A stretch of DNA of 64,000 bases from Bacteroidota bacterium. GTDB taxonomy: Bacteria > Bacteroidota > Bacteroidia > Chitinophagales > LD1. This document shows positions 25,332 through 34,252 of this stretch, piece after piece (the stretch's first letter is position 1; every line of letters begins with the position of its first letter). Both the position numbers and the translations under genes were made by a program. The stretch lies in contig CANJZE010000001.1 of assembly GCA_947479455.1 (NCBI GenBank), positions 203,331 to 267,330 on the forward strand, read 5' to 3'. The notes under the pieces were generated by a model. That model was not told the DNA's origin and ran no database searches. It saw nothing but the letters and a program-made list of their open reading frames with translations.

Positions 25332-25925
25332 ATGAACCCATTCGTAAAATTTTATTTAGCAGCTTACAATTTTGTTGCTTTTGTTTTTTGGGCACTGTAC
25401 CTGACGTTCTATTTTTTAAGTGGCTTTCAAATGAACAGCACCAACCTGTTGCTGCTCAACATAGCGCAAGGAATGGCCGTTTTAGAAATTCTACACGTTG
25501 TTATAAAATGGGTGAAATCACCGCTGGTTTCCACGAGTGTGCAAGTGTTTTCGCGCATACTAATTCTAATACTCATCAATATTTTCCTGCAAAATCATGC
25601 TGCACTTTTTGTTTTTGATTGGGGCGTAAAAATTGTTTCGGTGGCTTGGGGTATTACTGAGTTGGTGCGCTACTCTCTTTATTTTCTTTCGCTTTTTGGC
25701 AAACAACCCGCTGCGCTTTTGTGGATGCGCTATTCATTTTTCATAGTTCTATATCCGCTTGGTGTAACCGGTGAATGGCTTATTTTGATTACGCCTTTGG
25801 TTGCAAATGGATTTGCGTTGAACGCTTACAATCTTTTTTTAGGAGCAAGTGTTTTTTCTTACGGCTATTATTTTCCGGTACTTTATAAATACATGTGGGC
25901 GCAGCGTAAAATAAAACTTCAATAA
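25332..25925 (+). CDS. PTPLA/HACD-type very-long-chain 3-hydroxyacyl-CoA dehydratase
   Basis: A 197-residue protein with about six membrane helices that matches the PTPLA/Phs1/HACD family, the dehydratase of eukaryotic fatty-acid elongation. The characteristic Gln-x6-LEILHVVI segment at 46-58, ITELVRYSLY near 108-117, and RYSFFIVLYPLGVTGE at 133-148 are present. Tyr141 and Glu148 correspond, with the same spacing, to the catalytic Tyr149 and Glu156 of yeast Phs1. It starts 47 bp after the acyltransferase gene and 9 bp before an acyl-CoA ligase gene, so elongation or modification of CoA-linked acyl chains is a reasonable inference. Bacterial members are uncommon. Confidence 0.85.
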   Translation: MNPFVKFYLAAYNFVAFVFWALYLTFYFLSGFQMNSTNLLLLNIAQGMAVLEILHVVIKWVKSPLVSTSVQVFSRILILILINIFLQNHAALFVFDWGVKIVSVAWGITELVRYSLYFLSLFGKQPAALLWMRYSFFIVLYPLGVTGEWLILITPLVANGFALNAYNLFLGASVFSYGYYFPVLYKYMWAQRKIKLQ

Positions 25926-25934
25926 ATTTTAGCT

Positions 25935-27590
25935 ATGGGAAATTTAAAAACACCTATAGAAATGCTCTACCATTGGGAGCAAACCACGCCTGACAAAATT
26001 TTTATGCTGCAACCATTCGAAGGAGAATGGAAAAAGTTTACTTGGAAAGAAGCAGGACTGGAAATTAGAAAATTAGCTGCTGTTTTACAGTCATACAACT
26101 TTCCACCAAAATCAAGAATTGGTTTAGTATCGAAAAACTGCGCACACTGGATGATGGCTGATTTAGCTATTATGATGGCGGGTTACGAATCTATTCCGGT
26201 TTATCCCAACGTAAATGCCGAAACACTGAACTATGTTTTGACACATAGCGATACAAAATTATTGCTGGTAGGAAAATTAGATGACTGGAATTTTATGAAA
26301 GCCGGTGTGCCCGATGGTGTTGGTTGCATCAGTTTTCCCTGGTACGGTCCAAAACAAAATGGCTTTCAGTATTGGGAAGAATTAGTGAAAGACAAAAACC
26401 CATTGCAAGGATTTCCAAAAAATAATCTGGATGATGTAATGACTATTATCTACACCTCTGGCACTACCGGAAAACCAAAAGGCGTGGTGCATACGTTTCG
26501 AAATTTTGCATGGGCCACCACCATGGGCAAAACGTTTGTGGAGTTAAAAGACGGTGAGGAAAGATTGTTCTCTTACCTTCCGCTATCGCATATTGCTGAA
26601 CGAATGCTTATTGAAATGGCTGGCGTTTATACCAATAGCGAAATTTGGTTTGCAGAGAGCTTAGATTTGTTTGCAAAAAATTTAGCAGAGGCGCAGCCCA
26701 CCATTTTTCTAGGAGTACCGCGCATTTGGACAAAATTTCAAATGGGTGTTTTAGCCAAACTACCGCAGAGCAAATTGAATATACTGCTAGCTATCCCTTT
26801 CGTAAAAAATATTATTCGTAATAAAATTAAAACTGGTTTGGGCCTAAGTAAATGCCGGCATGCCATCACAGGCTCTGCGCCAATTTCTGCTTCGCTCATT
26901 GATTGGTGGGCAAAGTTGGGAGTCGAAATTGAAGAAGTTTATTCTCAAACCGAGAATTGCGCCATCTCTCATTTCAATCGCAAACCCGATTTTAAATTAG
27001 GAACGGTAGGCAAACCAATGCCGGGAGTAGAAATGAAATTTAGTGAGAGCGCAGAAATTTTAATTCGGGTTCCTTGTAACATGCAAGGGTACTATCGTGA
27101 ACCGGAAATGACCGCAGCGGCACTTAAAGACGGATGGTTACATACGGGCGACAAAGGTGCCTTGGATGCAGAAGGCTTTTTGAAGATTACCGGTCGCGTG
27201 AAGGAAATTTTTAAAACTGATAAAGGAAAATACATTTCGCCAGCGCCTATTGAAATGAAAATTTTAAAAAATCAATTGGTAGAACAAATTTGCGTGGTTG
27301 GTGCTTCTTTGCCCCAGCCTATTGGTTTAATTGTGCTGTCGCTCGATGGAAAAACAAAAGACAAAAATTATTTGCAACAAAGTTTATCAGAAACGCTGCT
27401 CGAAATAAATCAGGAATTAGAAAAACACGAACGCATTCAAAAGTTGGTGGTCATGAAAGAAGAATGGAGCATAGAAAACGGATTGCTCACTCCAACTATG
27501 AAAATAAAACGCAACCCAATTGAAGATAAATACCAATCGGGTTATGAGGGCTGGTATAAGCAAACTGATCCTATTGTTTTTGAATCGTAA
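25935..27590 (+). CDS. Long-chain fatty acid-CoA ligase (AMP-forming)
   Basis: A 551-residue member of the ANL superfamily. The nucleotide loop IIYTSGTTGKPKG is near residue 170, YSQTENC is the second core motif near 337, and GWLHTGDKG near 400 and KTDKGKYISPAPIE near 430 are the hinge and C-terminal lysine-bearing regions. Similarity is closest to the FAA/ACSL-like bacterial long-chain ligases. It activates fatty acids for lipid synthesis or for the HACD enzyme encoded 9 bp upstream, with which it is almost surely cotranscribed. Confidence 0.9.
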   Translation: MGNLKTPIEMLYHWEQTTPDKIFMLQPFEGEWKKFTWKEAGLEIRKLAAVLQSYNFPPKSRIGLVSKNCAHWMMADLAIMMAGYESIPVYPNVNAETLNYVLTHSDTKLLLVGKLDDWNFMKAGVPDGVGCISFPWYGPKQNGFQYWEELVKDKNPLQGFPKNNLDDVMTIIYTSGTTGKPKGVVHTFRNFAWATTMGKTFVELKDGEERLFSYLPLSHIAERMLIEMAGVYTNSEIWFAESLDLFAKNLAEAQPTIFLGVPRIWTKFQMGVLAKLPQSKLNILLAIPFVKNIIRNKIKTGLGLSKCRHAITGSAPISASLIDWWAKLGVEIEEVYSQTENCAISHFNRKPDFKLGTVGKPMPGVEMKFSESAEILIRVPCNMQGYYREPEMTAAALKDGWLHTGDKGALDAEGFLKITGRVKEIFKTDKGKYISPAPIEMKILKNQLVEQICVVGASLPQPIGLIVLSLDGKTKDKNYLQQSLSETLLEINQELEKHERIQKLVVMKEEWSIENGLLTPTMKIKRNPIEDKYQSGYEGWYKQTDPIVFES

Positions 27591-27619
27591 AAGGTTTTCT
27601 GTTTATTAAAATTCTGTTC

Positions 27620-28042
27620 ATGCAAAATTTCTTTTTTATCGTGTTGGTGTTTTCGCAATTTTTTTTGTTGTCGTGTGGCAATCAAACTTCCACTGCGGTT
27701 GACGAAAATCAAAAGTTGGTTTTTCGTTTTGAGTTAGACAGCACAGGCGCGGTAAGTTCTTCAGAAATAAAAAAGCAATTGGCTGATTTAGCCGTAAAAA
27801 TAAGTGCCAATGCCGATAGAGTGGTGATGCACAGCTTTACAGAAAAAATGAATACCGAACAACAAAGTATTGATACCGCATACATGCTAGCTGCGGCAGC
27901 TAAAGAAATTATGTTTCATTCGGCCACCGAAAGAATTTATTACAGTGTGGGGATTGATGCTTTAGGTTTTAAAAATCCGATTGATGCGGCACATCCTTTT
28001 TCAAGAGTAAACCGAAGACTTGAAATTGAATACTTGAAATAA
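27620..28042 (+). CDS. Lipoprotein with OmpA-like C-terminal features
   Basis: A 140-residue lipoprotein: the signal ends at FFLLSC, with Cys at about residue 19. The rest is a single small domain with alternating helix and strand, and it ends in SRVNRRLEIEYLK, a tail typical of OmpA/MotB-like peptidoglycan-binding folds (NRRVEI). The usual OmpA helix motif is only weakly visible, so the assignment is tentative. It starts 29 bp after the ligase gene and converges with the AMP nucleosidase gene. Confidence 0.7.
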   Translation: MQNFFFIVLVFSQFFLLSCGNQTSTAVDENQKLVFRFELDSTGAVSSSEIKKQLADLAVKISANADRVVMHSFTEKMNTEQQSIDTAYMLAAAAKEIMFHSATERIYYSVGIDALGFKNPIDAAHPFSRVNRRLEIEYLK

Positions 28043-28059
28043 AAACAAAGCAATCTTTT

Positions 28060-28830
28060 TCAGAATCGAAGATGCTTCACCGTCATTCCTTCATTGATCA
28101 ATTGCTTCAACGAATCAATTCCAATTTTTAAATGTTGCTCCACAAAACCGGTGGTTACTTTTAAATCGCTCTTTTCTGTTTTAACTCCCTGCGGTACCAT
28201 GGGTTGGTCCGAAACTAAAAGCAAAGCACCAACTGGAATTTCATTTTTAAAAGCGGTGATAAAAATTGTGGCGGTTTCCATATCAATAGCCATCACCCGT
28301 ATTTCGCGCAAATACTCTTTGAATTTATCGTCCCATTCCCACACTCTTCGGTTAGTCGTGTAAACAGTTCCTGTCCAGTAATCTTGTCCCGAATCGCGAA
28401 TGGTAGTGGAGATTGCTTTTTGCAAAGCGAAAGAAGGAAGCGCAGGAACTTCAATAGGAAAATAATCGGCAGAAGTTCCTTCGCCACGCACAGCAGCAAT
28501 GGGTAAAATAAAATCACCTATTTCATTTTTCTTTTTTAAACCGCCACACTTACCTAAAAACAAAGCTGCCTTCGGCTCAATAGCCGAAAGTAAATCCATC
28601 ATAGTGGCAGCATTGGGGCTTCCCATACCGAAGTTGATAATCGTAATGCCATCGGCAGAGGCGTTCATCATTGGCCTGTCAAGACCAACTATAGGCACGT
28701 TGTGTTGCTCGGCAAACATGTGCACGTAGTTATCGAAATTGGTAAGCAGAATATATTTATCGAAGTCTTTCAATTCGCGACCGGTGTAACGAGGCAACCA
28801 GTTTTGTACAATTTCTTCTTTTGTTTTCAT
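28060..28830 (-). CDS. amn: AMP nucleosidase
   Basis: A 256-residue nucleoside phosphorylase-fold enzyme that splits AMP to adenine and ribose 5-phosphate, balancing purine nucleotide pools. It shows INFGMGSPNAATMMDLL near residue 65, LFLGKCGGL near 90, VRGEGTS near 112 and IDMETATIF near 180. The length equals the compact Bacteroidota form, lacking the N-terminal regulatory domain of the E. coli enzyme. It lies between convergent and divergent neighbours, probably as a single-gene unit. Confidence 0.88.
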   Translation of the reverse strand: MKTKEEIVQNWLPRYTGRELKDFDKYILLTNFDNYVHMFAEQHNVPIVGLDRPMMNASADGITIINFGMGSPNAATMMDLLSAIEPKAALFLGKCGGLKKKNEIGDFILPIAAVRGEGTSADYFPIEVPALPSFALQKAISTTIRDSGQDYWTGTVYTTNRRVWEWDDKFKEYLREIRVMAIDMETATIFITAFKNEIPVGALLLVSDQPMVPQGVKTEKSDLKVTTGFVEQHLKIGIDSLKQLINEGMTVKHLRF

Positions 28831-28937
28831 AAAAACAGATTTTAGATGTTATGTTTCATCGGGAGATAGTAGACCTTAAAAGTTAGACAAATGCAAAATA
28901 CATTTTAATGATTTTATTTTCGGACTAAGTTAAAAAC

Positions 28938-29390
28938 ATGACCGAAGTAATATTTTCCACTTACAATTTCAGAACTGAAGAGCGGACCGGCAATCGTTTT
29001 ATTTTTGACGTAGTGCGAAAAAAAATGGTGGCGCTTACTCCCGAAGAATGGGTGCGCCAGCATATTCTTCATTACTTAATTACCGATAAAAAAATTCCCA
29101 AGGGATTGATTGCCGTAGAACGTGGAATTGAATTGAACGGTTTGCAAAAACGATTTGATGTAGCGGTATTCAATAATCAAGGTCAACCAAAAATGCTGAT
29201 TGAGTGTAAAGCTCCGGAAGAAAAATTAAATGCTAAGGTGTTTGAACAAATTGCGCGTTATAATCTTTCGCTCCATGTAGATTACCTATGGGTGACTAAT
29301 GGAGAAAATAATTTTTGTTCAAAACTTAAAAACGGAATTGAGTTATTGAAAGAAGTGCCGGGATACGATGAATTGATTACGGCAGATTAA
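28938..29390 (+). CDS. Solitary HsdR N-terminal-like (PD-(D/E)XK) nuclease-fold protein
   Basis: A 150-residue protein matching the type I restriction R-subunit N-terminal domain. The acidic core is RFDVAVF near residue 75 and LIECKAP near 92, forming the D-x(n)-E-x-K arrangement of the PD-(D/E)XK fold. No helicase part, HsdM or HsdS is nearby, so it is not a restriction system by itself. Similar solitary copies are common in Bacteroidota and their role is not established. Its 3' end overlaps the convergent DUF5808 gene by 14 bp. Confidence 0.82.
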   Translation: MTEVIFSTYNFRTEERTGNRFIFDVVRKKMVALTPEEWVRQHILHYLITDKKIPKGLIAVERGIELNGLQKRFDVAVFNNQGQPKMLIECKAPEEKLNAKVFEQIARYNLSLHVDYLWVTNGENNFCSKLKNGIELLKEVPGYDELITAD

Positions 29391-29589
29391 CTCTTGCGTT
29401 TCCGCTATAGATTGCATATATCAACAACCCAACTAATCCCAGGATAATTACCCACGAAACTTTACTGGCAAAATTCAACGTCCATCCAAAAACCGGAATT
29501 TTTTTAGGAACCAAAATGCGTGGGTCGCTTTCATCGTAATAGAAGAGTCCGTATTTCCAGGGATTAGGTGTGTTTTGATTATCTGCCAT
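29377..29589 (-). CDS. DUF5808 small membrane protein
   Basis: A 70-residue protein with NPWKYGLFYYDESDPRILVPK followed by GWTLNFA and one membrane helix (about residues 46-63). I recognise this pattern as DUF5808, whose members carry the W-x-GLFYYxxxDPRxxVPK segment before a membrane helix. Function unknown. It is convergent with, and overlaps by 14 bp, the HsdR-like gene, and lies 29 bp after arfB on the same strand. Confidence 0.75.
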   Translation of the reverse strand: MADNQNTPNPWKYGLFYYDESDPRILVPKKIPVFGWTLNFASKVSWVIILGLVGLLIYAIYSGNARVNLP

Positions 29590-29618
29590 CGGTTTATTTA
29601 TATTGAAGATGAAATCTT

Positions 29619-30032
29619 TTATAGAAAATCTCTCGTGCGCAATTTTCTGCCCGCCTTTTTATCTGAAAGCAATTTTTTCTTTTCTCTAATGGTTTGCTTT
29701 ACTGCTTTCGGCACGTTGGTTGGAATTCGTTTCTTCTCCTTCGCCATTGCCTTGGCAAGCATTTCGTAAAATTTCTTGATTACATGCTGCTTGTTGGAAC
29801 TTTGCGAACGATGTTGACTACTGCAAATAGTAAAGATACTTTCATCACTCACACGGTTTTTCCATCGTTTAATAAACTTCTCTTTCTCTTCTTCGCTTAA
29901 CAAAGAAGAGTCTGCTACATCAAACAACAATTCAACTCGTGTTTCTGTTTTGTTTACGTGCTGTCCGCCCGCTCCACTGCTACGCGAAGTGCGGAAACTA
30001 AATTCAGGTTCAAAATTTTTTTTCTCTTTCAT
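29619..30032 (-). CDS. arfB: Alternative ribosome-rescue factor ArfB (YaeJ-like peptidyl-tRNA hydrolase)
   Basis: A 137-residue release-factor-like protein with GAGGQHVNKTETRVEL: the catalytic GGQ is at residues 22-24. It has no codon-recognition domain and ends in a basic, positively charged tail (KKLLSDKKAGRKLRTRD) that in ArfB enters the empty mRNA channel. It releases peptides from stalled ribosomes. ATG 30032 (MKEKKNF) fits the family start; another ATG at 30044 is possible. It is divergent from the cytochrome gene. Confidence 0.93.
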   Translation of the reverse strand: MKEKKNFEPEFSFRTSRSSGAGGQHVNKTETRVELLFDVADSSLLSEEEKEKFIKRWKNRVSDESIFTICSSQHRSQSSNKQHVIKKFYEMLAKAMAKEKKRIPTNVPKAVKQTIREKKKLLSDKKAGRKLRTRDFL

Positions 30033-30099
30033 GATAAAAATCAAACTTCTTTTAAGTGCAAATGTTTTAGTTCACATTTGTGCCCGCAATTTACACAAG

Positions 30100-31191
30100 A
30101 TGAAAAGAACCAAACTTTATTTTTTAGCTATTCCCTTTTTGTTCACCATTTATTTAGTGAGCTGCAATTTTCTCAAATCGAAAGTGGCGCTGGATATAAC
30201 TGCAAAACCTTTTGAAAAACTTTCGGAGTATCATTTCTTTGAGGGAACTATCAATGAACTAAAACCGAATGCGCGTGTTCTTCCTTATGATTTAATTACT
30301 CCGCTCTTTAGCGATTATGCATTTAAAGCACGTTTTGTTTATATGCCCGAAGGCAAAAGTGCTGATTACGACACTACCAAAGTTTTACAATTGCCCATTG
30401 GTTCGTGCCTCATCAAAAACTTTTATTACCCCGATGATTTCAGAAACCCTACAGGTAAAAGAAGAATTATAGAAACGCGTTTGCTGGTGCATCGCGAAAA
30501 AGTATGGGAAGCCCTCAACTATATTTGGAACGATGAACAAACCGAAGCAGTTTTAGAAAATGCTGGGGACATCAAAAAAATTTCATGGACGCATTACGAT
30601 GGTTCTAAAAAAGAGATTGACTACATCATTCCGAACAAAAACCAATGCAAGGGTTGTCATTGGAACAATGTGGATGGGCTGATACCTATAGGACCAAAAG
30701 TGCGCAACCTCAATCGCGATTTTGAATATGCCCAAGGAAAAGAAAATCAATTAGTGCAATGGGAGAAAGAAGGTTTTTTGAAAAATATTCCTGCACCAAA
30801 CAATGCACCGCGCATGGCAGATTGGAAAGATTCAGTGCATTATTCGGTGAATGAACGTTCGCGGGCATATTTAGAAACGAACTGCGCACACTGCCACCAT
30901 CCAAACGGACCGGCTTACACTTCGGGTTTATATTTGAATTTAGAAAACAACAATCTCGAAAATCTTGGTTACTGTAAAACGCCCGTTGCCGCAGGTAAAG
31001 CCACAGGCAATTTGTTTTATGACATTGTTCCATCGGAACCTGAAAAATCTATTCTGCTCTATCGTATGAAAAACGATGATCCTGGTATTCGAATGCCCGA
31101 AGTTGGTCGTTCGCAATTACACAAAGAAGGCGTTGATTTAATTGAGCAGTGGATTCGTGAAATGAACCCAGATGTCTGCAACAAAATGTAA
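30100..31191 (+). CDS. Diheme c-type cytochrome lipoprotein (SO2930 family-like)
   Basis: A 363-residue envelope protein with a lipoprotein signal (LVSC, Cys at about residue 22). Two heme c sites, CKGCH and CAHCH, are separated by about 80 residues, and ASP/GTP-like motifs are absent. The segment LSEYHFFEGTINELKPNARVLPYDLITPLFSDYA is typical of the SO2930 family, which I recall as often found beside parallel beta-helix proteins; none is present here. Probably a periplasm-facing electron carrier. The frame extends upstream over arfB, but ATG 30100 directly precedes the signal peptide. Confidence 0.85.
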   Translation: MKRTKLYFLAIPFLFTIYLVSCNFLKSKVALDITAKPFEKLSEYHFFEGTINELKPNARVLPYDLITPLFSDYAFKARFVYMPEGKSADYDTTKVLQLPIGSCLIKNFYYPDDFRNPTGKRRIIETRLLVHREKVWEALNYIWNDEQTEAVLENAGDIKKISWTHYDGSKKEIDYIIPNKNQCKGCHWNNVDGLIPIGPKVRNLNRDFEYAQGKENQLVQWEKEGFLKNIPAPNNAPRMADWKDSVHYSVNERSRAYLETNCAHCHHPNGPAYTSGLYLNLENNNLENLGYCKTPVAAGKATGNLFYDIVPSEPEKSILLYRMKNDDPGIRMPEVGRSQLHKEGVDLIEQWIREMNPDVCNKM

Positions 31192-31238
31192 AGGACTAAA
31201 CCACTTCTTCTTTTATCTTCGTGCTCTATTTTTTAGCC

Positions 31239-32633
31239 ATGCACAAACGACAGAAATACCGCGACCTTATTACCCAAACTTTTGATTTTCCTCAGCGCGA
31301 TTTTAAGGAAGAGAAAAATTTGCTCTACTGGAACGACCTTCCGCTAATGGATATTATTGCGCAATACGGCACGCCTTTGCGCCTGACTTATCTTCCAAAA
31401 ATTACACAGCAAATTCAAAAAGCAAGACGCCTTTTTAACTCCTCCATTGCCAACAACGATTACCGAGGCGATTATCACTATTGCTACTGTACAAAGAGTT
31501 CGCATTTTTCTTTTGTGGTAGAAGAAGCGTTAAAAAATAAAGTGAACCTGGAAACATCTTCTGCATTTGATTTTGAAATTTTGAAAAGACTCGAAGAGAA
31601 AAAGAAAATAAAAAAGGAAGCTTACATTGTTTGCAACGGCTTTAAACCACAGCATTACATTGATAAAATACTGGAAGCATACAGCAACGGTTACAAAAAC
31701 ATTATTCCTGTTTTAGATAATCTTGATGAGCTAGAAAGATACGGCACACCGAGCGAACCGATGAATATTGGTATTCGCATTGCGGCTGAAGAAGAACCGA
31801 AGTATGAGTTTTATACTTCGCGTTTAGGCGTTCGCTATAACGATATTGTTCCTTTCTATCAGCAAAAAATTCAGGACAATCCGAATTTTAAATTGAAGAT
31901 GCTTCACTTTTTTATTGACACCGGAATAAAAGACGTGAACTATTACTGGACGGAGTTTCACAAAGCATTGGGTGTGTATTGTGATTTGAAAAAGATTTGT
32001 CCGGAGTTGAACACTATTAATCTAGGCGGTGGAATGCCGATTAAACATTCGCTGGCTGCCGATTTCGATTACGAATACATGATAAACGAAATTGTTTCGC
32101 AGATTAAAATAACCTGCAATAATGAAGGTGTTGATGAGCCCGATATTTTTACTGAGTTCGGAAGTTATACGGTAGGTGAAAGCGGCTGCGTTATCTTCGG
32201 TGTGCTCGGTGTAAAAAATCAGAATGACAGAGAAACTTGGTACATGCTTGATGGTTCGTTGATGAATAATCTTCCTGACATCTGGGGTTTATCACAACGC
32301 TTTATCATGCTGCCCATTAACAAGTGGGACGATGATTACAAGCACGTAAACTTAGGCGGCATTACCTGCGATGTAGGCGATTACTACAACAGCGATGCGC
32401 ATATCAATCAAGTTTATCTTCCGAAGATTAAGCAGGGAGAAAAATTGTTCATCGGCTTCTTCAACACAGGTGCTTATCAGGATACGCTGAGCGGTTATGG
32501 CGGAATAAAACATTGTTTGCTTCCATCGCCACCTCATATTTTAATTGACGAAAAGAAAAAAGGAGAATTTACTTACAAGGTGTTTGCCGAGGAACAAACT
32601 TCGGATAGCATGATGAAGATTCTGGGCTACTAA
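31239..32633 (+). CDS. Arginine decarboxylase-like PLP enzyme (fold type III)
   Basis: A 464-residue enzyme of the alanine-racemase/ornithine decarboxylase fold. YCTKSSHF near residue 86 supplies the PLP-binding lysine, ETSSAFD, NLGGGMP and FTEFGSYTVGESG are phosphate and cofactor contacts, and the tail carries FNTGAYQD. The length matches the short Bacteroidota arginine decarboxylases rather than E. coli SpeA. It should convert arginine to agmatine for polyamine synthesis; other substrates such as diaminopimelate cannot be excluded. ATG 31239 is preferred over GTG 31221. Confidence 0.8.
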   Translation: MHKRQKYRDLITQTFDFPQRDFKEEKNLLYWNDLPLMDIIAQYGTPLRLTYLPKITQQIQKARRLFNSSIANNDYRGDYHYCYCTKSSHFSFVVEEALKNKVNLETSSAFDFEILKRLEEKKKIKKEAYIVCNGFKPQHYIDKILEAYSNGYKNIIPVLDNLDELERYGTPSEPMNIGIRIAAEEEPKYEFYTSRLGVRYNDIVPFYQQKIQDNPNFKLKMLHFFIDTGIKDVNYYWTEFHKALGVYCDLKKICPELNTINLGGGMPIKHSLAADFDYEYMINEIVSQIKITCNNEGVDEPDIFTEFGSYTVGESGCVIFGVLGVKNQNDRETWYMLDGSLMNNLPDIWGLSQRFIMLPINKWDDDYKHVNLGGITCDVGDYYNSDAHINQVYLPKIKQGEKLFIGFFNTGAYQDTLSGYGGIKHCLLPSPPHILIDEKKKGEFTYKVFAEEQTSDSMMKILGY

Positions 32634-32674
32634 AAAAGCTTAACCAATAAGGACATTAAAACCCGTCAACAAGT

Positions 32675-33319
32675 TTAGGACAGATTTTCTTTCTCTTCTT
32701 CCAACTGCGATTTTTTCTGCTTGTAATAAGAGCGCGCTTCTTTTTCTATAAATTCCAACACGGCTTCTTTGCCGTGTTTTTTTTCTGCCGAGGTAACAAA
32801 GGTCACCGGCAGTTCAGCCCATTCTTCCAGCAATTCATTTTTAAACGACTGAATATTTTGCAGGGTGTCTTTGCCACCTGCTTTATCGGCTTTGGTAAAA
32901 ATGACAACAAGCGGCACGTGGTTTTTTCCCATCCAACCGATAAATTCCAAATCAACTTTTTGTGGTGGTATACGCGCATCAATTAATTGAAACACATACA
33001 TCAGTTGCTCGCGATGAAGAATGTAATTGCGAATCATGTTATCCCATTTGTTGCGCATTTCTATAGAAACACGGGCAAAACTGTAACCCGGTAAATCAAC
33101 AAACTGAAGCGTTTCATTAATATCGAAGAAGTTAAGCGTTTGGGTTTTGCCCGGTGTGTTCGACACCTTCGAAAGTTTCTTTCTGCCACACAAATAATTG
33201 ATGAGCGAACTCTTGCCCACATTCGACCTGCCTATAAATGCAAACTCCGGCACTTCGCCCTTTGGGCATTTTGCCACATCCACATAACTCGCTTTATACT
33301 CGGCTGATTTTATTTGCAT
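32675..33319 (-). CDS. engB: Ribosome biogenesis GTPase YsxC/EngB
   Basis: A 214-residue TRAFAC GTPase needed for large-subunit assembly. G1 is GRSNVGKSS near residue 29, G2 lies around NTPGKTQT, G3 is DLPGY, G4 is TKAD and G5 is TSAEK. The start at 33319 (MQIKSAEY) begins right at the domain, as usual for the family; the upstream in-frame extension crosses the repeat at 33344-33413 and is rejected. A lysine- and glutamate-rich tail follows the domain. It is divergent from menG. Confidence 0.94.
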   Translation of the reverse strand: MQIKSAEYKASYVDVAKCPKGEVPEFAFIGRSNVGKSSLINYLCGRKKLSKVSNTPGKTQTLNFFDINETLQFVDLPGYSFARVSIEMRNKWDNMIRNYILHREQLMYVFQLIDARIPPQKVDLEFIGWMGKNHVPLVVIFTKADKAGGKDTLQNIQSFKNELLEEWAELPVTFVTSAEKKHGKEAVLEFIEKEARSYYKQKKSQLEEEKENLS

Positions 33320-33343
33320 GGCGCAATGATAGCGAAACGAGAA

Positions 33344-33413
33344 ATGGAATAATGGATAATTGGATAATTGGAATAAACAGCCGCGTTTCATCATCCATCA
33401 TTCCATCATTCCA
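33344..33413. repeat. Inverted repeat of TGGAATAATGGATAATTGG family
   Basis: Left arm of GGAATAATGGATAATTGGA-type words (33344-33373) and right arm of ATCCATCATTCCATCATTCC (33392-33412) are largely reverse complements around a GC-rich centre. It lies in the divergent engB/menG gap, and a relative is at 57306-57369. Confidence 0.75.
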
Positions 33414-33493
33414 AACGAGTAAATTTGCATTGCAACACCTTTTTAAATGTTACAGCTCCAATCTACCAATCACTGCTATATTCGCCCGCTTTT

Positions 33494-34219
33494 ATGAGCA
33501 AGGCAGTTACTCCATACAACGATACACGCAGCAAGAAAGCGCAGGTAGAAGAAATGTTTGACAACATTGCTCACCGTTACGATTTTCTGAATCATCTTTT
33601 AACGCTGGGCATTGATATTACATGGCGCAAAAAAGCGGTAAAGTTTATTGGCACGGTTCAACCTAAGAGGATTTTAGATGTGGCCAGCGGCACCGGTGAT
33701 TTTGCTTTTGAAGCATTGACTTTGAATCCTGATAAAGTTGTTGGATTTGATTTGAGCGAAGGCATGATGAATTACGGAAGACAAAAAGCAAAAGACCTTA
33801 AGGTTGAACATATTGTAGAGTTTGTAAAAGGCGATTCGGAGAAAATGCCTTTTACGGATGATTCGTTTGATGCTATTACCGTTGGTTTTGGCGTTCGTAA
33901 TTTCGAAAACTTAGAAGCAGGTTTAAAAGAAATGTATAGAGTTACGCGCAGCGGAGGAAAGATTGCCATTTTAGAAGCGAGCATGCCGCACAACACAATA
34001 ATTCGTGCGCTTCACGGTTTATACTTCGGTAAAATTGTTCCGCTGGTGGGAAGATTGTTTTCGAACGATGCCAGAGCGTATAATTATTTGCCCGAAAGCG
34101 TTCGCGCTTTTCCCGAAGGTTTGGAGTTCGTGAGAATTTTAGAGAACATTGGCTTTCGAAATATAGAATGGCAGCCGCTTACGTTTGGGGCTTGCGCGTT
34201 TTATAAAATGGAGAAATAG
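33494..34219 (+). CDS. menG: Demethylmenaquinone methyltransferase
   Basis: A 241-residue UbiE/MenG methyltransferase making menaquinone from demethylmenaquinone. Features: QVEEMFDNIAHRYDFLNHLLTLGIDITWRK near residues 20-48, the SAM motif DVASGTGDFAF near 65, and the family signature VGFGVRNFENLEAGLKEMYRVTRSGG near 130-155. ATG 33494 (MSKAVTPY) fits the family. The menG-porT neighbourhood seen here is a familiar arrangement in gliding and T9SS-bearing Bacteroidota. Confidence 0.95.
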   Translation: MSKAVTPYNDTRSKKAQVEEMFDNIAHRYDFLNHLLTLGIDITWRKKAVKFIGTVQPKRILDVASGTGDFAFEALTLNPDKVVGFDLSEGMMNYGRQKAKDLKVEHIVEFVKGDSEKMPFTDDSFDAITVGFGVRNFENLEAGLKEMYRVTRSGGKIAILEASMPHNTIIRALHGLYFGKIVPLVGRLFSNDARAYNYLPESVRAFPEGLEFVRILENIGFRNIEWQPLTFGACAFYKMEK

Positions 34220-34248
34220 TTAACGGTTAACAGTTCGCGGTTCACAGT
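34220..34248. repeat. GGTTAACAGTTCGCGGTTCACAG word repeat
   Basis: Fills the short gap between menG and porT. The words AGTTCGCGG and GGTTCACAG recur in the inverted repeat at 63145-63227. Only one arm is present. Confidence 0.6.
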
Positions 34249-34252
34249 AATA

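Noticed and set aside
28938..29390. Part of a type I restriction-modification system
   Set aside because: Only the nuclease-like domain is present; HsdM, HsdS and the helicase part are absent from the neighbourhood.
29950..30099. 50-residue N-terminal extension of the cytochrome
   Set aside because: It overlaps arfB on the other strand and would bury the lipoprotein signal, which begins at ATG 30100.
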